Assembly: GCF_000220255.1 (NCBI RefSeq)
Contig: NZ_GL982513.1
Span: forward strand, 1,047,291-1,111,290
Source of the DNA: Prevotella pallens ATCC 700821
GTDB lineage: Bacteria; Bacteroidota; Bacteroidia; Bacteroidales; Bacteroidaceae
Length of the DNA stretch: 64,000 bases
Direction of reading: 5' to 3'
Shown here in pieces: positions 36,517-45,274 of this stretch. Made by a program: the position numbers and the translations under genes. Each line of letters begins with the position of its first letter. The stretch's first letter is position 1. The notes under the pieces are model-generated. The model worked only from the letters and a program-made list of their open reading frames with translations, made no database searches and was not told where the DNA came from.

Positions 36517-36846
36517 ATGGAGATAACAATAGCACTTGGTTCTAATACCAAACAAGAGCGGCATATAGAAGAGGCTTTTGAAAGACTGAAGGCTGTGTTT
36601 CCTGATATTACTTTCACGCAACCACAATGGACAGAACCTGTTGGTATTGTGTCGGATAAATACTTAAATTGTATTGCGCATTTCACCACTTCGTTATCGT
36701 TAGAACAACTTGTGCAGCAGCTAAAGAATATTGAAACTGCAATGGGCGACACACACGAAAACCATAAACAAGGCATTGTACTGATAGACTTAGATGTTAT
36801 AAAATATGGAGATAAGGAGGTTAAGAAAATTGCTTGGCTACAATAA
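36517..36846 (+). CDS. Short FolK-like protein, probably not a functional pyrophosphokinase
   Basis: The 109-residue product begins MEITIALGSNTKQERHIEEA like the FolK/HPPK family and keeps TEPVGIVSDKYLN, LEQLVQQLKNIETAMG and LIDLDVIKYGD with Asp91 and Asp93 in the metal positions. The Arg three residues before the first Asp (seen in the FolK at 3168-3593) is replaced by Val, and the C-terminal PHP-xxxxR-F-xxPL region is missing. The window already has a complete FolK, so this copy may have another job or be decaying, but its frame is open. It overlaps the TPR gene by 41 bases. Confidence 0.75.
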   Translation: MEITIALGSNTKQERHIEEAFERLKAVFPDITFTQPQWTEPVGIVSDKYLNCIAHFTTSLSLEQLVQQLKNIETAMGDTHENHKQGIVLIDLDVIKYGDKEVKKIAWLQ

Positions 36847-37735
36847 CAAACACAGAGATGATGTTTTAGCAGTGTTCTGGCAGCGTTTATGTTGTATTCT
36901 AGCATTTTTGTGCTTGTCCATTTTGTCGGTATTGGCACAAACTACCGATCCTGACCCTGTATTATTGGATAAAGCTGTGGCGTATTTCAACTCGGAGAAG
37001 TATCACGAGGCATTGCTTATTTTTCAACAATTAGATAAACGATACAAACTGAACGACCGCTTTCGTGCTTATATTGGTTTGTGCTATTACAACGACTGGG
37101 AATATAAAAGTGCAACGAAGTATCTCGACGAAGTAACACCTCGCCTTACTATGCTTGCTCCTCACGAACGCTCTGTGTATTATTTTGCCAATGCAGAGAG
37201 TCATTTTCAGTTGCAGGAATACAAACTTGCCATTCCTTTTTACGAACAAGCACTTGCTGTTTGCTACGATAACGAGAAAGGAGAAATATACTATCGGCTC
37301 GGATTGTGCTATATGTTTGGGTCAGAATGGGAGAAAGCACGCGATGCCTACGCACGTTGCGAAGAATTTTTCAGAAAATATAGAAGCATACCCGATGTGG
37401 AAGCGCGACTAACACAAGCCATAAATATGCGCAAAGGCTGTCAAGCTAAGATTAACGAAAAGTTAGCTATCGACAGCATAGCTCGTGCTAAGGCGATAGA
37501 AGACAGCTTGCGTGCCATTGCGGCAAGTGTTCCGTTGGATTCTATATACACCGAAAAATCTATAGATTCCATACATTCAAAACCTATAATAACGACATCT
37601 AAAATAGACGCAAAGAAACAAACGCCCCAACTGCCAATAAACGATAAGCCTGCAAAACAAAAGAAGAAACAAGAAGATGTTGCACCTATCAATCTTGAAG
37701 ACTTGTATAAAAGCAAGGTGAAAGTGGAGGAGTAG
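36806..37735 (+). CDS. Exported tetratricopeptide-repeat protein
   Basis: The product (309 residues from ATG 36806) has a signal peptide, LCCILAFLCLSILSVLA, and then TPR-like helices: AVAYFNSEKYHEALLIFQQL, AYIGLCYYNDWEYKSATKYL, FANAESHFQLQEYKLAIPFY and IYYRLGLCYMFGSEWEKARD. The C-terminal 90 residues are low-complexity with Lys, Asp and Ser. A TTG at 36830, nine bases after a strong AAGGAGG-like sequence (rare in Bacteroidetes), is an alternative start that would shorten the leader. TPR proteins hold partners together; nothing indicates which. The gene is coupled to the FolK-like gene, and the BASS transporter follows 36 bases later. Confidence 0.82.
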   Translation: MEIRRLRKLLGYNNKHRDDVLAVFWQRLCCILAFLCLSILSVLAQTTDPDPVLLDKAVAYFNSEKYHEALLIFQQLDKRYKLNDRFRAYIGLCYYNDWEYKSATKYLDEVTPRLTMLAPHERSVYYFANAESHFQLQEYKLAIPFYEQALAVCYDNEKGEIYYRLGLCYMFGSEWEKARDAYARCEEFFRKYRSIPDVEARLTQAINMRKGCQAKINEKLAIDSIARAKAIEDSLRAIAASVPLDSIYTEKSIDSIHSKPIITTSKIDAKKQTPQLPINDKPAKQKKKQEDVAPINLEDLYKSKVKVEE

Positions 37736-37771
37736 TTTCTAAGAATACACTTAAAACCAGACAAAACAGAA

Positions 37772-38737
37772 GTGGAACTAATAAGTATTATAAAGAAGTG
37801 GACGTTGCCAGTAGCTATAGCTATGGGTGCTGTGGTTTATTTGTTGTTTGCTTTTATACCCATACTATCTCCTGCTGCAGAAGTATTCGAACCTATATTT
37901 GGTTTTCTGTTGCCTATTTGTATGTTTTTAATGCTTTATGTAACGTTCTGTAAAGTAGACTTTCGGAAACTTATTCCTGTTCAATGGCATCTGTGGATAG
38001 GCGTGTTTCAGGTGTTGTTTGTGTTTATTGCAGTAGGTTTCATACTCTTCTTTAAATTGCGGGGAAATGGTTTGATACTTATGGAATCGATATTGGCGTG
38101 CATTATTTGTCCTTGTGCATCGGCAGCTGCTATTGTTACACAGAAGTTAGGTGGCAACATAGAAGATATGACAACCTACACTTTCTTGTCAAACTTTATT
38201 TGTGCAGCTCTTATTCCTATTTGTTTTCCACTGATAGAGCCTAATGTGAATGTAGGCTTTGCCGACTCTTTTCTTGTTATTCTTAATCGTGTTTGCCTTA
38301 TTTTGGTTGCTCCGATGTTGGTAGCTTACTTCACAAAACATTGGCGTATGTTGCAACCGCTTTATAAATGGATTGTACGTATGAACAATCTTGGTTTTTA
38401 TTTTTGGGCTTTTACACTTACTATAGTAACGGGAACCACAGTGAAGAACATTATTCATGCCGATACAACTATCTTGTTTCTCGTCTTCATTGCTCTTGTG
38501 GGCTTACTGCTTTGCTTGGCACAGTTTGCCATCGGTAGGTTTATAGGTCGTTTTTTTGGAAAAACTATCGAAGCGGGGCAAGCTTTGGGGCAGAAAAACA
38601 CTACATTCGCTATTTGGATTGCCTTTACCTATCTTAATCCGTTATCGTCTGTTGGTCCGGGTTGCTACATTCTTTGGCAGAACATTATCAACAGCATAGA
38701 ACTATGGTATTACGATAAACACACGCACACATCTTAA
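37772..38737 (+). CDS. Bile acid:sodium symporter (BASS) family transporter
   Basis: The 321-residue membrane protein starts at a GTG and has about ten hydrophobic helices. Family-like segments are FGFLLPICMFLMLYVTFCKVDFRKL (helix 2-3 region, here with the usual conserved turn), ACIICPCASAAAIVTQKLGG and QALGQKNTTFAIWIAFTYLNP, which carries the sodium-site type residues. BASS proteins take up organic anions with sodium; the true substrate is unknown. It ends the unit FolK-like/TPR/BASS, before a bidirectional terminator. Confidence 0.9.
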   Translation: MELISIIKKWTLPVAIAMGAVVYLLFAFIPILSPAAEVFEPIFGFLLPICMFLMLYVTFCKVDFRKLIPVQWHLWIGVFQVLFVFIAVGFILFFKLRGNGLILMESILACIICPCASAAAIVTQKLGGNIEDMTTYTFLSNFICAALIPICFPLIEPNVNVGFADSFLVILNRVCLILVAPMLVAYFTKHWRMLQPLYKWIVRMNNLGFYFWAFTLTIVTGTTVKNIIHADTTILFLVFIALVGLLLCLAQFAIGRFIGRFFGKTIEAGQALGQKNTTFAIWIAFTYLNPLSSVGPGCYILWQNIINSIELWYYDKHTHTS

Positions 38738-38802
38738 AGAACAATATACTTGCTGTATATGCACGCACAAGATAGTCTGTAAATGTACTGCATAATATGT
38801 AA

Positions 38803-38836
38803 AAAGCGAATATGTCGATTGTGGCATATTCGCTTT
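38803..38836. terminator. Bidirectional terminator between the BASS and WecB-like genes
   Basis: AAAGCGAATATG (38803-38814) and CATATTCGCTTT (38825-38836) are perfectly complementary, with A- and T-rich flanks, between convergent genes. Confidence 0.88.
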
Positions 38837-38845
38837 CCATTTTGT

Positions 38846-39985
38846 TTATTTCACAAAATCAATAAGGGTTTGAATAATGCGTTCGGCTGAACGCCCGTCC
38901 CATCTGTCGGGAATTGTTGCAGTCTTCCATTTGCCACTAACCATATCAGAAACAGCAGTACGAAGTTTCTGTGCATCTTCGCCCACAAGTACATTCGTGC
39001 CTTGTTTCACGGTTTCAATGTGTTCGGTATAGCTGTTCAGTGTAGCACACGGAACATTGGTAAAGGTAGCTTCTTCGGCAACATTGCCCGAATCGGTTAT
39101 AACTCCTGCCGCGTTCAATAGCAGATAGCTAAACTCTAAGTATCCTAAAGGTTGTACTATATGCAGGTTTCTGTGTTTTGATGCATCAAGTAACTGTACA
39201 ACTTGTGCTGCATCAGTACGCAACGGAGCAATAATAGGCATATTGCCAGCAGCCTCAGACATAGTTTCTAACATTCGTTCTAAATTGGCTTTATTGCTCA
39301 TTAGAGCCTTACGGTTGAGAGTGAAAACCAGATACTGCTTTGGCTTCAACTGTAATTCACTCACTGAAGCTATATTCTCCAACGATAAATCGCCCATTCT
39401 GCTACGATTAAAGCGTATATTATCAATTAGGATATTACCAACCATATATACTCGAGAAAGCTCTGCCCCTTCTTTGTTAGCAATGCTGTTGTTGCTTAAA
39501 CCTGCGGTGAAAAGCACGTCCGACAGTCCGTCGATAACCAAACGATTAATCTCTTTTGGCATATTAATATCAAACGAGCGGGTTCCTGCTGCTATATGCG
39601 CTAAAGCAATGCCTTGTTTCTTTGCTACAATAGCTGCAGCCATAGTAGATGCAAGGTCGTCTACAACCACAACAACGTGTGTAGTGTTCTGTTGCAAATA
39701 CTGCTCAAACTTCGACATTACCTGTCCTGTTAGTTCGTTCAAGTTCTCACATTCTACACCGAGATATACATCAGGGCGTGGAATTTGCAGGTCATCGAAT
39801 AAGCTACCCTCTAACGTTGGATCATTCTTACTTCCTGCATAAACCAACGAATAGGCAATGCTTTTACTGTCCCAACCTTCGTTTTGCTTTTTCTTAATAA
39901 TCCTGATAATAGGTGCAACCTTCATAAAGTTTGGTCGTGCACCACAAAAAATACAAACTTTAAGTTCGCTACTTGTTTGTGTCAT
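38846..39985 (-). CDS. UDP-GlcNAc 2-epimerase-like protein with altered active site
   Basis: The 379-residue protein has the two-domain fold of non-hydrolysing UDP-GlcNAc 2-epimerases (WecB/MnaA). Several usual catalytic motifs are changed. GTRPE is GARPN (15-19). The HVEAG motif is HIAAG (130-134), losing the catalytic Glu at 132. The T-L-H-R motif is TLNR (222-225), losing the His. DSGGxxEEA is DSGNVAEEA (298-306). PKEINR and the overall fold are kept. It may have lost epimerase activity or changed substrate. It follows the SPFH gene by only 8 bases, an unusual partner for a sugar enzyme. Confidence 0.82.
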   Translation of the reverse strand: MTQTSSELKVCIFCGARPNFMKVAPIIRIIKKKQNEGWDSKSIAYSLVYAGSKNDPTLEGSLFDDLQIPRPDVYLGVECENLNELTGQVMSKFEQYLQQNTTHVVVVVDDLASTMAAAIVAKKQGIALAHIAAGTRSFDINMPKEINRLVIDGLSDVLFTAGLSNNSIANKEGAELSRVYMVGNILIDNIRFNRSRMGDLSLENIASVSELQLKPKQYLVFTLNRKALMSNKANLERMLETMSEAAGNMPIIAPLRTDAAQVVQLLDASKHRNLHIVQPLGYLEFSYLLLNAAGVITDSGNVAEEATFTNVPCATLNSYTEHIETVKQGTNVLVGEDAQKLRTAVSDMVSGKWKTATIPDRWDGRSAERIIQTLIDFVK

Positions 39986-39993
39986 TTATACTT

Positions 39994-40947
39994 TTATTTT
40001 CCTTTAAACATCTCTTTTATACTGCCAATCGAGCCCATAACGCCCGTTGCTTCAAATGGAAGGTAAACCGTCTTTTGGTTTTCGTTCTTCGCAAGTTCTT
40101 CCATCATCTGTATATACTTCTGTGCAATGAGGTAATTTGCTGGATTTGTGCTTTGTCCGACAGCGTCCGTAATTTTCTGAATTGCCACAGCTTCGGCTTC
40201 AGCAATATGTATTCGTGCTTCTGCCTGTCCCTCTGCAATGAGTATAGCCTGCTGTCTGTCAGCCTCAGCACGGTTAATCCGCGATGTCTTTTCACCTTCC
40301 GACTGGAGTATGGCAGCTTGTTTTTCACCCTCACTGGTGAGAATTGTCGCACGTTTATTACGTTCTGCCTGCATCTGTTTCTCCATTGCTTGCAGCACAC
40401 TCTCCGGTGGTGTGATGTCTTGAAGCTCTACACGGTTCACCTTGATACCCCATTTGTTGGTTGCATCGTCGAGAACTGAACGCAGCTTGGTGTTTATGGT
40501 GTCGCGCGAAGTAAGCGTTTGGTCGAGTTCCATCTCACCAATGATGTTACGAAGCGTAGTTTGTGTCAGCTTTTCGATAGCATTTGGTAGGTTGTTTATT
40601 TCGTACACAGCCTTGAAAGGGTCCATAATCTGGAAATAAAGTAGTGCATTGATTTGCATCTGAATATTGTCTTTCGTGATAACATTCTGACGGTCGAAAT
40701 CGTAAACCTGTTCGCGTAGGTCTATAACGTTTGTGTAGACATAGCGTCCGTGGCGCACTGCCACCATTTCTTTCGCTCTATCGATAAAAGGAATGATGAT
40801 ATTGATACCCGGTTGCAAAGTTGCGAAGTATCGTCCTAAGCGTTCAATGATGCGTGTTTCACTCTGTGAGATTATAACGATTGCTTTTTTAGCAAAGACA
40901 ACTGCCAATACAACGATGGCAATTAATACATAAGATCCAATGTCCAT
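39994..40947 (-). CDS. SPFH/Band 7 membrane protein (QmcA-type stomatin)
   Basis: The 317-residue protein has an N-terminal membrane segment (IGSYVLIAIVVLAVVFA), the Band 7/SPFH domain with ERLGRYFATLQPGINIIIPFIDRA and LREQVYDFDRQNVITKDN, and a long Ala/Glu-rich helical region (AERNKRATILTSEGEKQAAI) ending with VMGSIGSIKEMFKGK. Stomatin-type SPFH proteins scaffold membrane microdomains and often pair with NfeD proteins. The NfeD gene lies 35 bases upstream, which fits, and the WecB-like gene 8 bases downstream. Confidence 0.95.
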   Translation of the reverse strand: MDIGSYVLIAIVVLAVVFAKKAIVIISQSETRIIERLGRYFATLQPGINIIIPFIDRAKEMVAVRHGRYVYTNVIDLREQVYDFDRQNVITKDNIQMQINALLYFQIMDPFKAVYEINNLPNAIEKLTQTTLRNIIGEMELDQTLTSRDTINTKLRSVLDDATNKWGIKVNRVELQDITPPESVLQAMEKQMQAERNKRATILTSEGEKQAAILQSEGEKTSRINRAEADRQQAILIAEGQAEARIHIAEAEAVAIQKITDAVGQSTNPANYLIAQKYIQMMEELAKNENQKTVYLPFEATGVMGSIGSIKEMFKGK

Positions 40948-40982
40948 GATAGTTCTGTGATTTAGTTATTAATAAAAGGATA

Positions 40983-41435
40983 TTACTCTACCGTTTTCAC
41001 GGCTATGATTATCGAATCTAAGCTTACAACACTTACCCTTGTGCCTTCAGCAATAGCTACACCACCTACAGCAATAGCTTTCCACGAGTCGCCATCAATC
41101 TCTACTCTTCCGTATCCGTCTGGAGTGATGGGTTCTGTTACCTTGCCCGTCCTGCCTATAATGGCATCAGCATTGCTGAGTCTGATATCTTTGTTCTTAT
41201 TCAAATATTTCAGTGCGAATGGTCGAACAAAGAAAATGCTTAATGCACTAACTACAGCAAAAGCAATAACTTGCAGTGCATAACTGTCGCTGAAAGTCGA
41301 AACAATAGCAGCCACAACGCCCCCTATGGCAAAACATATAATGAAGAAATCGCCATTGGTCAATTCCAACACAAGGCACAACAGACCTACTAAAAGCCAT
41401 GCCAACCAAAGATTTTCAAAGAAGTATTGTATCAT
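40983..41435 (-). CDS. NfeD-family membrane protein
   Basis: The 150-residue protein has about four membrane helices in residues 5-75 and then an OB-fold-like domain with AIIGRTGKVTEPITPDGYGR, VEIDGDSWKAIA and EGTRVSVVSLDSIIIAVK, the NfeD signature. NfeD partners with SPFH proteins in membrane organisation. It leads the unit nfeD-SPFH-WecB-like on the minus strand. Confidence 0.93.
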   Translation of the reverse strand: MIQYFFENLWLAWLLVGLLCLVLELTNGDFFIICFAIGGVVAAIVSTFSDSYALQVIAFAVVSALSIFFVRPFALKYLNKNKDIRLSNADAIIGRTGKVTEPITPDGYGRVEIDGDSWKAIAVGGVAIAEGTRVSVVSLDSIIIAVKTVE

Positions 41436-41523
41436 AGCGTTACGTTTTTTAATTAGAATGTAAAGTTAATACTTTGTAACCAAACTAACAACTTTTATAT
41501 AAAGAAATGACTAGAAAACAGAA

Positions 41524-41548
41524 AAGAAGAGCTATTTTGCTCTTCTTT
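41524..41548 (-). terminator. Terminator after the second of the paired unknown genes
   Basis: AAAGAAGAGC (41524-41533) and GCTCTTCTTT (41539-41548) form a perfect 10-bp stem with a 5-base loop, and T follows on the minus strand. It lies 33 bases after the stop. Confidence 0.84.
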
Positions 41549-41581
41549 CTATATCATTTATGAGTATTTCGCATATATAGT

Positions 41582-42781
41582 TTACTTTCTAGTTTTTACA
41601 TCTTGTACTTTTCTAATTTTTCTACGATAAGTCCAAAGAATATTATCATCGGTTAGAGTTATTGTTTTCTCTATTAAGGTTGGCCAATTGTCTTTTCCTA
41701 TATATGTTTCGGTGTGTATATGTGCTATTCGCTCAGATTCATCTACCGTTGTATCTGGTTGCTCCGAGTATGTATCAGTAGAATCATATTCGGTTGAATC
41801 CCATTCAGTCGTATCAACTTCAGCTGTATCAATACACGTTGAATCGCTATCGTAATCGTCTACAGCTACAGTATCTTCATCAAGGCTATCAACCACAACA
41901 CTATCAGCCCAATTGTCATCTAAATCACTGTCGTATACAGGCGTAGTGTATTTGTCTAAGTCGGTAATATATGTCCATTCGCCTTGTTTATTCCTACTTG
42001 TCTGTGATGCAAAATAGGTCATATTCCTATTTGTTCCATCAAGTGGTCGTCCTTTAGTTATGTTTCCTTCTGTCAGTGGATTGGAAAAAGTCTGAATTAA
42101 ATCAAGCAAACTTGGTATATATGCGGCATAAAGATTGGTTAAGAACTGTACATTGGGCTTTCCCGTACGGGTCAAAGCCTGTGTTGCATATCTATTGTAA
42201 CTGTATATGGGGCCTGCTAATTCTGAAGGAATATCGCCATAAATCAGATTTATTAGGGCTCTTGATAAATCTGCCGATATCTCTTCCGAATTGCTTACAA
42301 TATACGATTTCATATCGGAAGTAAAGGTAAGAATAAGCGGACGCTTCTTCATAATATTAGCGAAAATATAATAAAACAGACTATCGTGAACTGTTTCTAC
42401 GTTCTTTTTTGTATAATTGACATTCTCTAACAGGGATAGTTGAATAGTTGTTGTGAATGGAGAAACATTTAAAACCGTTAAACGGACTTTACACGAGAGA
42501 TAGGGTTCACGCCTTGACATTCCATTAAAAAGATTATCATATTCTTCTGTAATAGAACTGAAGTCGAGCATTGTATTTATGGAATCGGGAGTGCCACTCT
42601 GTGTTTGTTCTAATGTAAACTCGTAAACTGCAGACTGCCCTTTCTTAAACTTAGGACTGTAGCTATTGTTTTTTTGCGCCCATAGACCGTTGGCTATAAG
42701 CAATGTTATGATGGTTAAGAATATTCGCATCTTATTTTGTTGTTGTTTTATTGCTTTCATCTTGTCTGTTTCTTTAGTCAT
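41582..42781 (-). CDS. Secreted protein of unknown function, paralogue B
   Basis: The start at 42781 overlaps the previous gene by 8 bases (ATGACTAA), suggesting coupling; internal Met codons (MKAIKQ at 42760, MRIFLTIITLL at 42730) are alternatives closer to a signal peptide. The mature part has YSPKFKKGQSAVYEF, and residues about 275-345 form a tract rich in Asp, Thr, Ser and Val (DSDLDDNWADSVVVDS, YDSDSTCIDTAEVDTTEW). The end has DNWPTLIEKTITLTDD and WTYRRKIRKV. The gene just upstream is a diverged relative with the same layout. Function unknown. Confidence 0.78.
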   Translation of the reverse strand: MTKETDKMKAIKQQQNKMRIFLTIITLLIANGLWAQKNNSYSPKFKKGQSAVYEFTLEQTQSGTPDSINTMLDFSSITEEYDNLFNGMSRREPYLSCKVRLTVLNVSPFTTTIQLSLLENVNYTKKNVETVHDSLFYYIFANIMKKRPLILTFTSDMKSYIVSNSEEISADLSRALINLIYGDIPSELAGPIYSYNRYATQALTRTGKPNVQFLTNLYAAYIPSLLDLIQTFSNPLTEGNITKGRPLDGTNRNMTYFASQTSRNKQGEWTYITDLDKYTTPVYDSDLDDNWADSVVVDSLDEDTVAVDDYDSDSTCIDTAEVDTTEWDSTEYDSTDTYSEQPDTTVDESERIAHIHTETYIGKDNWPTLIEKTITLTDDNILWTYRRKIRKVQDVKTRK

Positions 42782-43808
42782 CGCGTCGCCTTACTACCTT
42801 ATAAATTGTGCCAACACCGTTCGGATAGTTAATAATAACTGTATTTTCGTATTTCTCCAGCCAGGTGTTCTTATCCATTTTTACATCTATTATATTCTGA
42901 GCCTTGCACAATACTCCTCTATCTTCTATCGAGGGAAGTGAATCTTCATAGTCTGTTATAACTGAATCTGCGACAACTGTATCTATTTCAACAGTGTCCA
43001 CATCGGTTGTATCTATGTCGACGTATGGTTCGTATACGCTTGAATATGTTTCCAAATTCATTTTAAGATTTATAGCCCTGCCTTTACCTTTCGTTACATC
43101 ACTCACAAACTTAAACGAATCTTTTTTCTCTTCTAACTTTCCTTCTTCTCTGTATCCATTCTCACAGCGTAATTGATAAGCATCTGTAAACGCATTGATA
43201 CCAGGAACAAACAAAGAAATGAATCCTTCTATGGCATTTGCTTTTCGCATATCTTCTATAATCTCTTCATCGCTTTGTTTATCTTCGCCTTCAAAAACGG
43301 AAAGTTTCCGCCTGCGCCCTTCGTTAATTACTTGTCTATATAATTCATCTGCGTTGATAACTTTCCATTCGCCCAATCTTTTTGACATCATCAAATATAG
43401 TTTGAGAGTCTTCATAAAGTTAATTACGTCTAAAACCTCTTGGTCTCCTTCTTTTTTCTCAATAACCTTAGGTAAGTTTATATCCAGAAGTTTTACCTCC
43501 ATAATATAGGAATATGGTGTTGAATCAAGTACTTTCAGCGAGAATTTATTCGAAATACTGTCGCCTGTAGGAATCATTCCTGAAATATCCATTAGAGAAA
43601 AAACTCCCCCCAAGGATACAAATGGTGAGTTTAGTTCTAATCCATCAACAGTAACATTATCACAATTTCGCCTGTGTGTTTTTGTACATATATACTCGTA
43701 AGTTGCGGTTTGCCCTTTCTTAAAGTCAGGCAAATAAGTTTGTTTAATTTGTGCTGATGCCCAGAGGGTTGTGAGCAACAATAGTAACGTTGTGGCGGTT
43801 CTACGCAT
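42774..43808 (-). CDS. Secreted protein of unknown function, paralogue A
   Basis: The 344-residue protein has a signal peptide (MRRTATTLLLLLTTLWASAQ) and then QTYLPDFKKGQTATYEY, matching the start of the mature part of paralogue B. Residues 275-305 are an Asp/Thr/Val tract (YVDIDTTDVDTVEIDTVVAD). The end, NTWLEKYENTVIINYPNGVG and KVVRRRDD, is parallel to that of paralogue B. No known domain is recognised. It has a well-formed promoter at 43865-43896. Confidence 0.8.
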   Translation of the reverse strand: MRRTATTLLLLLTTLWASAQIKQTYLPDFKKGQTATYEYICTKTHRRNCDNVTVDGLELNSPFVSLGGVFSLMDISGMIPTGDSISNKFSLKVLDSTPYSYIMEVKLLDINLPKVIEKKEGDQEVLDVINFMKTLKLYLMMSKRLGEWKVINADELYRQVINEGRRRKLSVFEGEDKQSDEEIIEDMRKANAIEGFISLFVPGINAFTDAYQLRCENGYREEGKLEEKKDSFKFVSDVTKGKGRAINLKMNLETYSSVYEPYVDIDTTDVDTVEIDTVVADSVITDYEDSLPSIEDRGVLCKAQNIIDVKMDKNTWLEKYENTVIINYPNGVGTIYKVVRRRDD

Positions 43809-43864
43809 ATTTTGATAATTTAATGAGTTATACTTATTGTTATAACCTCTATTTCTTAATGACG

Positions 43865-43896
43865 CAAAGTTATTTATTCTTATTTAAATAAGCAAA
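43865..43896 (-). promoter_or_regulatory. Promoter of the paralogue pair
   Basis: On the minus strand TTTG (43896-43893) and TAACTTTG (43872-43865) are exactly 20 bases apart, and the start codon lies about 57 bases downstream. Confidence 0.82.
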
Positions 43897-44033
43897 TAAC
43901 ACTATATTATTTTTATTAAAAAGAAATAAAAACAATACTTATCGTGAAAAAAGTTTGTACTTTCGCAGCCAAAATAAATAGAAAGAGCTGATAACAGCTA
44001 AGATTTCCATAAGTATTTTAAAGAAAATAAGAA

Positions 44034-44915
44034 ATGAAACAGATTAAGTATTTATTGGTAACAATTGTAATTGCCACACTTACCGCATGCGGAACCACAT
44101 CTACAGTGCCACTTACAGGTCGTAGGCATACCATTAGTGTGTCTGATGCAGACATCCTTAGCTTAAGCAAAACACAGTATGCAAAATTTATGGCGAGCGC
44201 AAAGAAGTCTACAAATGTTAAGAACACACAAATGGTAACACGTGTTGGGCGTCGATTAGCTGATGCTGTAGAAAACTATTTGCGCAATAATGGTTATGCT
44301 GACGAAGTAAAGAACTTTCAGTGGGAATTCAATCTTGTGCAAGATAAGCAAGCCAACGCATTCTGTATGCCTGGTGGAAAAATTGTTGTTTACGAAGGAT
44401 TACTACCTTATACACAAAACGAAGCAAGCTTAGCTATTGTGTTGGGACACGAAATAGCACACGCAGTGGCAAAGCATAGCGCCGAGCAAATAACAAAACA
44501 ACAGAATCAAAGTATTGGAACTACTATATTGGGAACAGTTTTAAACTCTACAGTTGGCAGTGGTACAGGCGATATTGTTAATTCAATAGCTTCAACAGGA
44601 CTTTCGCTTCTTAATTTGAAGTATAGCAGAAAGAATGAGCAAGAGGCAGATTATATGGGTCTTATTTTTGCAGCAATGGCAGGTTACGATCCGCAAAACG
44701 CTATTCCTTTTTGGCAACGTATGGCTGCCTCATCGCAAGGAGCGCCTATGGAATTTATGAGTAGCCACCCTTCTGACGCAACTCGCATTAGGAATATACA
44801 GAAATGGATGCCAGAAGCAATGAAATATTATCAGAGTGGTCAAAGTAAAGAGAGTACTACAATACAAAGTATTCATATAGGTAGTGGTAAACAGAAAAGA
44901 ACACGAAATAGATAA
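44034..44915 (+). CDS. M48-family zinc metallopeptidase lipoprotein
   Basis: The 293-residue protein has a lipoprotein signal (KYLLVTIVIATLTAC, Cys19) and an M48 catalytic domain: NAFCMPGGKIVVYEGLL, the zinc helix GHEIAHAVAKHSAEQ (HExxH at 139-143) and NEQEADYMGL, which gives the third ligand. It ends with SHPSDATRIRNIQ, a family feature, and a short basic tail. Such proteins (LoiP/YggG type) act in outer-membrane quality control. It is a single gene, divergent from the paralogue pair. A possible box TACTTTCG (43958-43965) has one change from consensus. Confidence 0.93.
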   Translation: MKQIKYLLVTIVIATLTACGTTSTVPLTGRRHTISVSDADILSLSKTQYAKFMASAKKSTNVKNTQMVTRVGRRLADAVENYLRNNGYADEVKNFQWEFNLVQDKQANAFCMPGGKIVVYEGLLPYTQNEASLAIVLGHEIAHAVAKHSAEQITKQQNQSIGTTILGTVLNSTVGSGTGDIVNSIASTGLSLLNLKYSRKNEQEADYMGLIFAAMAGYDPQNAIPFWQRMAASSQGAPMEFMSSHPSDATRIRNIQKWMPEAMKYYQSGQSKESTTIQSIHIGSGKQKRTRNR

Positions 44916-45195
44916 TTATCTCAAATAGCTCATTAGACTACAATATATCTAGTTCTTATTACTCTGGTATAGTTCTCTAACATATTTTATATTCTTATCG
45001 GCATATTGTCTATCCGTGTAACTTTAAGTAGTCCGCTACGCCTGTGTTGCAAATACAAACAATCTGCTTGATAATAAAACAAACAATGTTTAGACTCTAA
45101 TGCCCCGTTTAGGATAAATGTGTTAATTTCTATCGGTAATATTCTATTTACGTAAAATTCTTCAATAGATTATAAATTCTATGATATTACACGCC

Positions 45196-45232
45196 AAAAG
45201 CTACTGTCTTGCGATGCAAGATAGTAGCTTTT
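45196..45232. terminator. Strong 17-bp hairpin in the M48/membrane-protein gap
   Basis: AAAAGCTACTGTCTTGC (45196-45212) pairs with GCAAGATAGTAGCTTTT (45216-45232) across a GAT loop, with one G-T pair. A4 and T4 ends fit a bidirectional terminator, but it is 280 bases after the nearest plus-strand stop codon. Confidence 0.6.
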
Positions 45233-45274
45233 CATGTAGTAGCACCAGTAACTTCATTTCTGAATAGGATTATC

